This document shows positions 31,694 to 39,332 of a stretch of DNA of 50,068 bases, in pieces. Source of the DNA: a virus; IMG/VR virus record IMGVR_UViG_3300013120_000266, positions 1 through 50,068 of that record. One strand, written 5' to 3'. The notes beneath the pieces were generated by a model. That model was not told where the DNA came from. It saw only the letters and a list, made by a program, of their open reading frames with translations, and made no database searches. Each line of letters opens with the position of its first letter. Position 1 is the stretch's first letter. Position numbers and translations under genes: made by a program.

Positions 31694-33160
31694 ATGATAG
31701 CAAAAGCAAATCTTGCCGAGCTGGAACAGATCGCTCAGGACACTTTCAGTCCGGCGAAATTCATTCGCGTGCCTGACGTGTGTGTCTTCGGGGAACACGA
31801 AACGCAAGACAGAAAGGGTAAGCCACAAAAGTACGACAAGGCCGCTCTTGACGCGATTTGCGCACGGTGCAACGAGAGGATACTCGACACTGGCGACTTC
31901 GCCACTCTGGTTGACGGCCACACGCCCTCGCGGGCGGAGCTCCTCCAAGGTGCGAGGATGCCGGTTGTCGTTGGTTTCGCCGGACCATTCCGGGTCAAGA
32001 AGTTCGGTCGCGTAAGGTCCCGCTGGGGGATCTTCACCGACGAGTTTCACTTCAAAGACGATCACGACAGCTTGGTAAAACGACCTCGTCGGAGCGTAGA
32101 GCTGTGGATGTCGGACGACATGGCAAAACGCTTCTTCGACCCTATTGCCTGCCTGGGAGCTGAAACGCCGAGACTTGATCTTGGCGTCAGGTTCTGCAGG
32201 TTGGTAAGCGGCGAGACGGTTGAGAAGTACACTGCCGTAGCACCGAGTGCGGGTAGTACGTTCGTCCAGGCATTCAAAGGCTCTGACGAAGAGCAAGACC
32301 AATATGAAGGGGACCAGACGATGCTCGCTCCCGACGAAATTCAACAGATCGTGGCAGCCATTAACGAGCTTGATTTCGTCCAATGGGCGAGACAAAAAAT
32401 GAGCGAAGAGGAAGCCGCTGCTGAAAAAGACGAGTCGCTCGAAGACGCCGGAGAAGGGATTGGGGGAGGCCCCAGTCCAACTGGCGTTGAAGCCGCCATG
32501 GGCGGCGAAGGCGAAGCCGAGATGACTGGTGAGCCGGAAGGCGTTTTACCGGCTGAAGCAACTGTCGCACCAAAACCTCCTCTGGTAGCTGCCGTCGCCC
32601 CTGCGACTGGCACTCCCGTAGAGGAGGAGGACTACGCCTGCAAACCTAAAAAAGAGGACAAAGTCAAGATGGCCAAAAAAACCCCCGACACTGACCGCGA
32701 AAACTACGCCAAACTCCGAGTTGATCACGATCAGCTCAGTGAGAAATACGCGAAGCTGGTTGTTGACAACCAGGCCAAGGACGACCGGATTACCGCTCTG
32801 GAGAAGGATGCTTCTGATGGCCGGAGATCCGCCATTATCGAGCGGCTCGTGAACACCTACGCTATTGACGGCGAGGCCGAGAGGGGCCTGTGTCTCTACT
32901 CCATGGAGTCCGATGAGCGGAAGGAAACCATGACCGACGAACAATTTAATGCACACGTCTCCACGATCGAGAAGTACGCGACGCCTAGTGCAGTTGGCGC
33001 TCCGACCCTCCCGGCTGGCGAGCTCCCAGAGGAGTCTGACAAGCAGGAGGCGGAAAAGTACCAGCGAGCTCTTGACTATGCTGACGTCCAGCGAAAACAG
33101 GGCAAGGACATCACGTGGGCTCAGGCTGAGGCGTGGGTCGAAGCCAACCCGAAAGGCTGA
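31694..33160 (+). CDS. Prohead protease/scaffold-like protein
   Basis: This 488-aa protein directly precedes the decoration and major capsid genes. The N-terminal 200 residues contain FSPAKFIRVPDVCVFGEHE, VDGHTPSR, VVGFAGPF, RRSVELW and FFDPIACLGAETPR. This looks like the phage protease/scaffold family found with DUF935 portals (Mu gpI-like role). The central part is acidic and Ala/Pro-rich, and the C-terminal half is a coiled coil (DHDQLSEKYAKLVVDNQ), as expected of a scaffold. The ATG at 31694 has no Shine-Dalgarno, because a terminator hairpin and T-tract occupy the leader. A role in capsid maturation is inferred; the catalytic residues are uncertain. Confidence 0.65.
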   Translation: MIAKANLAELEQIAQDTFSPAKFIRVPDVCVFGEHETQDRKGKPQKYDKAALDAICARCNERILDTGDFATLVDGHTPSRAELLQGARMPVVVGFAGPFRVKKFGRVRSRWGIFTDEFHFKDDHDSLVKRPRRSVELWMSDDMAKRFFDPIACLGAETPRLDLGVRFCRLVSGETVEKYTAVAPSAGSTFVQAFKGSDEEQDQYEGDQTMLAPDEIQQIVAAINELDFVQWARQKMSEEEAAAEKDESLEDAGEGIGGGPSPTGVEAAMGGEGEAEMTGEPEGVLPAEATVAPKPPLVAAVAPATGTPVEEEDYACKPKKEDKVKMAKKTPDTDRENYAKLRVDHDQLSEKYAKLVVDNQAKDDRITALEKDASDGRRSAIIERLVNTYAIDGEAERGLCLYSMESDERKETMTDEQFNAHVSTIEKYATPSAVGAPTLPAGELPEESDKQEAEKYQRALDYADVQRKQGKDITWAQAEAWVEANPKG

Positions 33161-33228
33161 TCGTTTTTTCACCGGCAAGTGCGGAGCGTAAGCCGCCAAG
33201 CAAACTCTCACAATGAGGACTAATAGTC

Positions 33229-33651
33229 ATGGTACGAGAAAATCCAACCTTTATGGCCGGTGGGAATATTGTGCCCAGTCGGTTCGTGAAATGGAATCTC
33301 GGCGAGGATAATACTGTTATCCAGGCAACGGCTAACGCCAAGATTCAAGGCATTGCGCAGGAGGGCAGCCGTGAGGCGCCGATTCCTTCCGTCAGCACCG
33401 TCTACGCCGCACAAGACGGCGAAGAAATTCACGTTTACGGGCAGGGCGAAGTGTGTCTGCTCGAACTGGGCGGAACGGTTGCGGCCGCAGACGACCTGAA
33501 GTCCGATGCGAACGGCAAGGGGGTCGTTGTGACGGCCGGAACGACCACGCAAGAGGTCGGCGCCCAGGCGTTGCAGTCGGGCGTAAGTGGAGAGAAGATT
33601 CGCGTCCAGGTCTTGCTGAAGGCCGAGGGCCAGACTGTCATCTCCAGCTGA
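33229..33651 (+). CDS. Capsid decoration/cement-like protein (DUF2190-like)
   Basis: A GAGGA site precedes the ATG. The 140-aa beta-rich protein shows the pattern of DUF2190-like head decoration proteins: GGNIVPSRFVKWNL, AKIQGIAQEG, EIHVYGQGEVCLLELGG and a closing KIRVQVLL. Such proteins trimerise on the capsid surface and stabilise it. It lies between the scaffold and capsid genes, the usual place, and is followed by a terminator. Confidence 0.7.
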   Translation: MVRENPTFMAGGNIVPSRFVKWNLGEDNTVIQATANAKIQGIAQEGSREAPIPSVSTVYAAQDGEEIHVYGQGEVCLLELGGTVAAADDLKSDANGKGVVVTAGTTTQEVGAQALQSGVSGEKIRVQVLLKAEGQTVISS

Positions 33652-33667
33652 CCAGAAGTAAACGTTT

Positions 33668-33713
33668 ACTCTCCTCGCCCTTCACTGCCATGTGCGGGGC
33701 GGGGAGAGTTTTA
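33668..33713 (+). terminator. Intrinsic terminator between decoration and capsid genes
   Basis: ACTCTCCTCGCCC (33668-33680) pairs with GGGCGGGGAGAGT (33697-33709) with a single G-U pair, followed by TTTAAC. The 16-nt loop is large and the U-tract short, so partial termination that tunes the ratio of scaffold to capsid transcripts is possible. Confidence 0.65.
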
Positions 33714-33762
33714 ACAAACCCCTCGGGTGCACACGCTACCCAACTAAATGAGGAACGAAATC

Positions 33763-34833
33763 ATGGCAAGTGGAACAGCTGTTCATCCGAGTGGCCTTAA
33801 TACTTTTGTGAAAGACCACCGTGCGACCGGCGGATTGATCGTAGACTTCTCTCGCAACCCAACTAAGTTTGCGATCAACCGTTACATCCAATTGCGGAAG
33901 GTGCAAAAAAGCTCTGGCTATTTTTTACAGATGACCGTCGAGGAAGCAGGACGAATCCTCAATACGAATCTTTCGGATTTCGTATGGCCAGATTCTCAGC
34001 CTCGTCCCGAGCGGCGTGAAGGAACGGAAACGTTCAAGTTCACGGATTACCTCACGCAGCGCTACGAGTATGGATTCATGCTCGGTGACAAGGCGATCGA
34101 ACAGGCCGACTGGGACATCGTTGGCACACACTCGCGAATCAAAGCGCAACAAGCGATGACCGCGAGAACGCAACTCGTCAAGACGGCCCTCGACACGATC
34201 GGCGACGGCGCCGGAGGTGGTGATACCACGCACACGTCCGCCGTCTCTTCGATTACCGGCAATACCGGTAAGTGGTCTGCCTCGACCACGCAGCGCCAGG
34301 ACGTCAAGCGATCCCTTAATTCCTCCGCCGAGATCATCTTGGCTGACACGCTGGGCGCCGTCGAAGAGGAAGCGTTGATGCTGGTCGTTTCTCCTAACGT
34401 TGCGATCCAGTTGTCACAGTGTCAGGAGATCGTAGATCATATCAAGGGATCTCCCGGTGCGACCGATCAGGTCAAGGGCAATGCCGCATTCGGTAACCCG
34501 AATGCACGCTGGGGTCTCCCGCTGCAGCTGTACGGCTTCGATGTGGTCGTTGACGCGACCTACAAGGTCTCAACAACCAAGGGCGCTAGCTCGACGACTC
34601 GCGAGGCTGTCCTCGGAACCGACGTTGCCTATTTGGTCTCGCGACCGGGCGACTTGGTGGCGGCCTCCGGCGGTCCCTCTTTCTCGACTCTCATGATCTT
34701 CGCTTATGAGGAGATGACCGTCGAGACACTGCGAGACTCCGACCACAGAAGGGTTAGGGGATCGGTTGTGGATGACATCGACGTAGTTGTGACGGCGCCT
34801 GCCACTGGGTTCCGGTTCACCTCGGCCGTTTGA
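33763..34833 (+). CDS. Major capsid protein
   Basis: The ATG at 33763 has GAGGAA 8-9 nt upstream, giving 356 aa. Position between decoration and DUF1320 genes, size, and composition fit a HK97-fold major capsid protein of the Mu gpT/DUF935-portal type. Supporting segments are RYEYGFMLGDKAIEQADWDI (a long spine helix) and ALMLVVSPNVAIQL. GLPLQLYGFDVVVDATYKV is P-domain-like, and the C-terminal strands are VVVTAPATGFRF. No long N-terminal delta domain is visible, consistent with a separate scaffold upstream. Confidence 0.85.
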   Translation: MASGTAVHPSGLNTFVKDHRATGGLIVDFSRNPTKFAINRYIQLRKVQKSSGYFLQMTVEEAGRILNTNLSDFVWPDSQPRPERREGTETFKFTDYLTQRYEYGFMLGDKAIEQADWDIVGTHSRIKAQQAMTARTQLVKTALDTIGDGAGGGDTTHTSAVSSITGNTGKWSASTTQRQDVKRSLNSSAEIILADTLGAVEEEALMLVVSPNVAIQLSQCQEIVDHIKGSPGATDQVKGNAAFGNPNARWGLPLQLYGFDVVVDATYKVSTTKGASSTTREAVLGTDVAYLVSRPGDLVAASGGPSFSTLMIFAYEEMTVETLRDSDHRRVRGSVVDDIDVVVTAPATGFRFTSAV

Positions 34834-34879
34834 TCATTCCAAGACAGTATCATTTGTGGCGCTATTTTGGACATGCAAA

Positions 34880-34914
34880 CCCGCGGGTGGGAACTTGAAA
34901 TTCCCATCCGCGGG
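34880..34914 (+). terminator. 14-bp hairpin after the major capsid gene
   Basis: CCCGCGGGTGGGAA (34880-34893) pairs with TTCCCATCCGCGGG (34901-34914) through one G-U pair around a 7-nt loop. No U-tract follows. It may attenuate transcription or protect the abundant capsid mRNA from 3' exonucleases. Confidence 0.5.
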
Positions 34915-34936
34915 ACAATTCTGAACCGAGACGACC

Positions 34937-35446
34937 ATGGCTTATGCCACTGCAGCACAGCTTTTTGATCATCACGACATTCGAACTATTAGTCGACTGG
35001 CGAGCGATAGCGGCGGCGAGCTAAACCGACAAGATCTTGCGACGTGTTCGAAGGTAACATCAGCCCTCACGGCGGCCAGCGGCGAGGTCGACGCAGCCCT
35101 CCTGGCTGGTAGCCGGTACTCACCAAGTGATTTATCTGGCCTCTCCGGCAATGCCGCCGCACATCTCGTGCAGATGACCTGTGACATCACAATGTCACGC
35201 CTCTTTCGTCGGCGCCCGGCCTTGGATCCGGATCTCGCCAAGTCTTACCACGAGGTGGCGAGAGAACACCTCGAAGCCCTGCGTAAGGGAGTCAACGTCT
35301 TCAATCTAACGTCTCAGCAGGCAAAGATGCACCCGACAGTGGACGGGCCAACATCGCTGGAGTACCAACAGAACAACCTCCTGCCGGACCGCACGAAGCA
35401 CTACTACCCTGCTCGTGAGTCAAGGCTGCCAACTATCCGCACATGA
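34937..35446 (+). CDS. Head-tail connector, DUF1320 (Mu gp36-like)
   Basis: This 169-aa helical protein begins MAYATAAQLFDHHDIRTI and contains DAALLAGSRYSPSDLSGL and MTCDITMSRLFRRRP, the pattern of DUF1320/Mu gp36. These proteins form the ring below the portal that joins head and tail. The gene follows the capsid gene, as in Mu-like head modules. Confidence 0.75.
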   Translation: MAYATAAQLFDHHDIRTISRLASDSGGELNRQDLATCSKVTSALTAASGEVDAALLAGSRYSPSDLSGLSGNAAAHLVQMTCDITMSRLFRRRPALDPDLAKSYHEVAREHLEALRKGVNVFNLTSQQAKMHPTVDGPTSLEYQQNNLLPDRTKHYYPARESRLPTIRT

Positions 35447-35458
35447 TAAGGTGACGAC

Positions 35459-35965
35459 ATGGCCCAACAGATCCAAGTCGCAAAGGTCACGACCGTCAAA
35501 GTCGACACGGGCGATGGCTCTGGCCTTCAAACGTTGGGCCAAGCCCTCGACATGCCGGAGACGCGAGACCAGTCTTTCATGCACGACGTTCCAGGAGACT
35601 CACACGGCGGACCGCAAGGCCCGCCAATTGATATACAGTTCCTGGGGCGCATTGTTCATGTCCGCTGCGAGTTAAGCAAATTCGACAAGACGGTAGCTGA
35701 TCAAATTCGAGCCCGTCTCGCAGCCAATACCGAAGCACTGAAGGGAACCGTTCAGACAGCCGACATTGGGACCTTAATGATCCAGGACGCCAAGTATATG
35801 CGCGTTTTGCTGTCGAACACCAATGACCCCATGAATTTCCCGATCTGTATTGTACGAAACCCGATCGAGATAGCGCATGGTACGAAGTTTTCGTCCATAG
35901 TGCTTGAGTTCGAAGCACACCGCAATCAGACAACCGGGGTGATTTACAACACGTTAAATTCGTAA
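35459..35965 (+). CDS. Major tail protein / tail-tube candidate
   Basis: An AAGGTGA site precedes the ATG. The 168-aa product is beta-rich with a central helix (DKTVADQIRARLAANTEALK) and a closing strand pattern (FSSIVLEFEAHRN), consistent with a tail-tube fold. The main evidence is synteny: it sits immediately before the frameshifted tail chaperone and the tape-measure candidate, where most siphoviruses encode the tube protein. No tail-sheath gene is visible. Confidence 0.55.
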   Translation: MAQQIQVAKVTTVKVDTGDGSGLQTLGQALDMPETRDQSFMHDVPGDSHGGPQGPPIDIQFLGRIVHVRCELSKFDKTVADQIRARLAANTEALKGTVQTADIGTLMIQDAKYMRVLLSNTNDPMNFPICIVRNPIEIAHGTKFSSIVLEFEAHRNQTTGVIYNTLNS

Positions 35966-35986
35966 TCCTTGGATGGGAGGTGAGGG

Positions 35987-36421
35987 ATGTTTTGGCAGCG
36001 AAAGAAGAAGAGGTGGATCTTCACGTACTTTGACGGACTCTGCACGAGATCTGTGGATCCAATGGTTGCCTTTCGGACACTGCGAGATGACAAAGAGTTC
36101 CGTGCAGAAGTGCATCCGCATCTCGTGGACGTTGGCGATGAGGAGGCCGTCCAAGTCACCCTGCGTGCTATACGGCGCACTTTTGGCGTTACAGCCTATG
36201 CAGACGATCTGGCGGGAGGGCTCACGGAACTTGAAACACTGGAACTTCTCGGCGACTTTTATGAATTCATCGATTCCGTAAAAAAAAACACCAGGCCTTC
36301 GCAGACGCCATCTGCCTCTACGGAGCCGATCTTGTCGCCCTTGAACGAGATGAGCCCGAGCGATACGGCGCCTTGCTCTTGCTCCAGCCAAGAGAAGAGC
36401 TTCGAGCAGCCAACAGAATAA
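35987..36421 (+). CDS. Tail assembly chaperone, short product (gpG-like)
   Basis: GGGAGGTGA precedes the ATG. The 144-aa frame encodes a compact alpha/beta chaperone domain (RWIFTYFDGLC; VAFRTLRDDKEF; ELLGDFYEFIDSVKK), followed after codon 100 by a low-complexity Ser/Pro/Thr-rich tail. The heptamer A-AAA-AAC at 36283-36289 lies at the end of the folded part. A -1 shift there fuses it to the downstream frame. Abundant short and scarce long chaperones control tail-tube length and tape-measure loading in lambda-like tails. Confidence 0.75.
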   Translation: MFWQRKKKRWIFTYFDGLCTRSVDPMVAFRTLRDDKEFRAEVHPHLVDVGDEEAVQVTLRAIRRTFGVTAYADDLAGGLTELETLELLGDFYEFIDSVKKNTRPSQTPSASTEPILSPLNEMSPSDTAPCSCSSQEKSFEQPTE

Positions 36422-36576
36422 GGGCGGGTGCCGATGCGGCGATTGGCATGGTCACGGGGCGACGCTTGCCGCCTGGATGGTTTGATGCGATGGCTGACAC
36501 GCCTGAGGAAGCAACGTATCTGGCGGACAAACACAAGGCACTAAGCCGCCTCAACGAAGCGCCCGGTACGCAATGA
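35987..36576 (+). CDS. Tail assembly chaperone, -1 frameshift product (gpGT-like)
   Basis: Slippage by -1 at 36283-36289 moves ribosomes into the frame that reads HQAFADAICLYGADLVALER and continues to TGA at 36574-36576. The fusion is about 196 aa: 101 shared plus 95 extension residues. The extension is helical with RIRAGADAAIGMVTGRRLPPG, has no good independent start near its beginning, and is conserved in style with coding sequence, unlike the short frame's tail. The position just before the tape-measure candidate is the classical one. Confidence 0.75.
36283..36289 (+). promoter_or_regulatory. Programmed -1 ribosomal frameshift site A-AAA-AAC
   Basis: The zero-frame codons are GTA AAA AAA AAC (Val98-Lys-Lys-Asn101) within a run of nine A residues. 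The downstream bases could form a stem that stimulates shifting, but I have not folded it. Confidence 0.75.
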
Positions 36577-36586
36577 GGTAACATCA

Positions 36587-37558
36587 ATGGCCGGTACGCT
36601 GCTCGCATCTATAGCTGGAACTCTCGCCTCCCTGCTGGCCCGCCTCGGCTTGGGCGCTGCCGCGTCTCAAGCCGGGGCGGCCAGTGGTGCTTCTGTGGGC
36701 GGAGCCAAGGCAGTTGGACTCGGCGGGCGGGCCGCGGCGGCCGCCGAGTCCCGCCGCGTTATAGCCGCGGCGGCCGCCGAGTCCCGCCGCCAAGCCGCCG
36801 CCAGTGGTGCTACTGTGGGCGGAGCCAGGACAGTTGGACTCGGCGGGCAGGCCGCGGCGGCCGCCGAGTCCCAGGCGAGCTTACTTCAGAAGTTTGGCAA
36901 GATGGGGGCCATTGCCGATCAAGTCTCTAGTACGGGGGTAAAGGCGAGACAACAACAACAACACGAGGACGCACTAAAGGAAGCCAAAGCCCAGGCGTTA
37001 AAGACAACCAAGCGACTCACGTTCGGCATTCTTGGCATGTCTCTTGCCATGATTGGACTGCCAAAGGCCATCCAGAAAGTAACCGAGCGACTAACTGAGA
37101 AAGCCAGGGCCCTGGAACAGTTCGGCGGGGCCATCGCGATCGCATCGCAGAACCTTGAGGCTCAGCGCCTCGCTCGCCACGTTCATTTGGCCAGTATGAC
37201 CGGGGCGTCTTCGACACGGTTGATGAGGAGTCAGAACGATCTTGAGAAAGCGATGTTGCCATACAAGGTAATGTCCACAAATGTGCTCAACGATATAGCC
37301 GCCGCCGCCAATAGGGCTACCGCGTTCGCTGTCTCAAACGCTAGAGCTATCAGCGCCAAGTTTGACCTGTTAATGCGTCTTCTGGAACTGTGGTATGGCG
37401 AAGCAAACCCCATGGCCGTCCCATGGGTCAACTTCATCAATGATTTGTCGAATGGTGACGTCGGTAGAGTCAGTGTTCGCGAGCGAATGATGGAGGAGAG
37501 GCGAGCGGCCGAGGCAGCGGCCAGAGAGCGGCGCCGGCAAGGCCGCGTGGCTCCATAA
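36587..37558 (+). CDS. Short tape-measure-like protein
   Basis: A GAGGT site precedes the ATG at 36587. The 323-aa product is Ala-rich and helical, with an N-terminal low-complexity domain made of duplicated ASGA[ST]VGGA and AAAAAES units. A hydrophobic segment (TFGILGMSLAMIGLPKAI) and a basic C-terminal helix (RAAEAAARERRRQGR) follow. Tape-measure proteins have just this mix and follow the chaperone genes. At this length the tail would be short, about 50 nm if the usual 0.15 nm per residue applies. It may be an internal virion protein instead. Confidence 0.55.
   Translation: MAGTLLASIAGTLASLLARLGLGAAASQAGAASGASVGGAKAVGLGGRAAAAAESRRVIAAAAAESRRQAAASGATVGGARTVGLGGQAAAAAESQASLLQKFGKMGAIADQVSSTGVKARQQQQHEDALKEAKAQALKTTKRLTFGILGMSLAMIGLPKAIQKVTERLTEKARALEQFGGAIAIASQNLEAQRLARHVHLASMTGASSTRLMRSQNDLEKAMLPYKVMSTNVLNDIAAAANRATAFAVSNARAISAKFDLLMRLLELWYGEANPMAVPWVNFINDLSNGDVGRVSVRERMMEERRAAEAAARERRRQGRVAP
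36681..36872 (+). repeat. Imperfect 72-bp direct repeat within the tape-measure candidate
   Basis: The segments 36681-36752 and 36801-36872 are nearly identical (four or so differences). A partial third copy of the GC-rich CGGCGGCCGCCGAGTC element lies between them. The 120-bp period is a multiple of three. Confidence 0.75.
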
Positions 37559-37568
37559 GGATGGTCAC

Positions 37569-39332
37569 ATGTCAACAGTCATGATATACAACGGGGTGCA
37601 ACTGCTGGACGTGCAGACGCTCGTTTTTGATGAGACTGCACAGTACGACGAGAGCGATACCGATTTACTATACCACGACTTTCGGATACGCGTAATGGGA
37701 TTAGCCCACACTACCAGCTTGGCCGGAAGTGGTCACGTAATCGTCCCATGGGGAGCACCGCCAACAGCAGCAAATGCTGTCGAGCAGATTCATGGCCAGC
37801 TGATGCACCCGCGGGCTGACTTCTTGTATGCTATCAATGGCGAAACCGTACTGCAGGCTACCAGTAATCCAAATTCGGGGGACTTGGATGTGCGTAGTGG
37901 GCCCCGGCCAATCTCTTGCAGCATTACGCATGTGGCGGGATCAAAGGTAATCCGCATTGAGTATGAAATACAGGTATGTGTTTTGAAGTGCGGCTCCGAA
38001 TGGAGTGATGGCGAGTATAGCCAGACGGGTCGCCCGGTCCAAAATGTCCTCAATAATAAATGGTCGCTTGAAGACACGAGAGACGAAAATTTCTATGTGA
38101 CCCGTACGTGGGAAGGAGTGTTGCGGGTTTCGCACGCGAGCAAGTTCCCGAATGCGTACCGCAATGTCGTTATCCCACCGCTGCGCGATGGCTACAAGCG
38201 AACATTTAATCGATTTCGGTCGACGCCTGACGGTCTAAATCTTCGCTACTCGATCACCGACAAGCAGGTGCATGCGGCGCCGCCATCTCCCGCCAAGTCC
38301 TGGAAGGCGAGCCATACGGAAGGGATTGCTGCGGGCGGCGGAAAGGGGCATGCGGAGGTCCATGTAACATTGACGGGGGCGCCAGAGACCAACAAGCGAG
38401 ACCTGATCGTGAAGTGTGCCCAGGTCGTTGAGGCGAGACTCGGCGACATGCGTAAGAGTTTTGGTGCAGATAGTGAGAACGGACAACTTCTACAGAGTGC
38501 TTCACTCGTAGAAGAACTAGACACAAATAGGGTGTCGATGCACGTTCGGGTCATGAGGGTACCCAACCAGGAGACGTATCTCAATTTGCTAAAGAAAGAC
38601 CTTGGTGAATTTCTGGACCAAGGCCCGAAGCCGATTCCAAACTACAATCACACGAAAAGTCCATTCCCGCCAACATTCGACGACGAAACGAAGCCCTCTG
38701 TCATGTTCGCGACATATCTCCAGAGCCCATGTCACAGCGAACATGGTGTGCCGCAGATCAAAGAACTGGAACTAGAGTCTCCTGGCGACAAATATAATAA
38801 ACGCAAGGTGCCAGTCGAGATTTCGGGCGAGGACGAGAAATTTGACTCTGGCCACGGGTTATCACAGGCACATCAGAATAACATGTACACGTATGTTGAG
38901 GTCAGCAGCGAGTACATGACACACCGCGGTGTTTACCAGATGCCAATTTCGGCTTATAGTGGCACTCGCCAAGAGGATGCGGACACCAGCGCTTTCGTGC
39001 AAGCGCACGAGCCTATAACAAAACGGGTTTACAAAGTAATCGCCGAACGGGTTGGCGAATGGCCCGACGTGGCTGGACCTGTTGAATCCCGGACGGACCC
39101 TAATGGAATCACCGAGCGATTGCTCGATGACACAATACATTTGTCCGATCCAGAGCTGGCTTCAGACGGACGTTCCCTGCTTTATCACATTGAGCTGGCC
39201 TACACATACGGCCTCAGCCGTACGCCAACCCTGGCCGAGACATTGAAGTCGGGGACCTCGCCAATGCTAAGTAGGAAGCCATGGGAAAACTACTTCCTTG
39301 GCTATGAGCATTACAACACAGAGGCAGAATAA
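37569..39332 (+). CDS. Large tail/baseplate structural protein
   Basis: An AAGGA site precedes the ATG. The 587-aa protein is beta-rich in its first two thirds (DFRIRVMGLAHTTSLAGSG, VIRIEYEIQVCVLKCG) and has a coiled region around residues 300-360. It is the first large protein after the tape-measure candidate, so a distal-tail or baseplate role is likely. No recognised enzymatic motif is present. It shares a TAATG stop-start overlap with the next gene. Confidence 0.6.
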   Translation: MSTVMIYNGVQLLDVQTLVFDETAQYDESDTDLLYHDFRIRVMGLAHTTSLAGSGHVIVPWGAPPTAANAVEQIHGQLMHPRADFLYAINGETVLQATSNPNSGDLDVRSGPRPISCSITHVAGSKVIRIEYEIQVCVLKCGSEWSDGEYSQTGRPVQNVLNNKWSLEDTRDENFYVTRTWEGVLRVSHASKFPNAYRNVVIPPLRDGYKRTFNRFRSTPDGLNLRYSITDKQVHAAPPSPAKSWKASHTEGIAAGGGKGHAEVHVTLTGAPETNKRDLIVKCAQVVEARLGDMRKSFGADSENGQLLQSASLVEELDTNRVSMHVRVMRVPNQETYLNLLKKDLGEFLDQGPKPIPNYNHTKSPFPPTFDDETKPSVMFATYLQSPCHSEHGVPQIKELELESPGDKYNKRKVPVEISGEDEKFDSGHGLSQAHQNNMYTYVEVSSEYMTHRGVYQMPISAYSGTRQEDADTSAFVQAHEPITKRVYKVIAERVGEWPDVAGPVESRTDPNGITERLLDDTIHLSDPELASDGRSLLYHIELAYTYGLSRTPTLAETLKSGTSPMLSRKPWENYFLGYEHYNTEAE

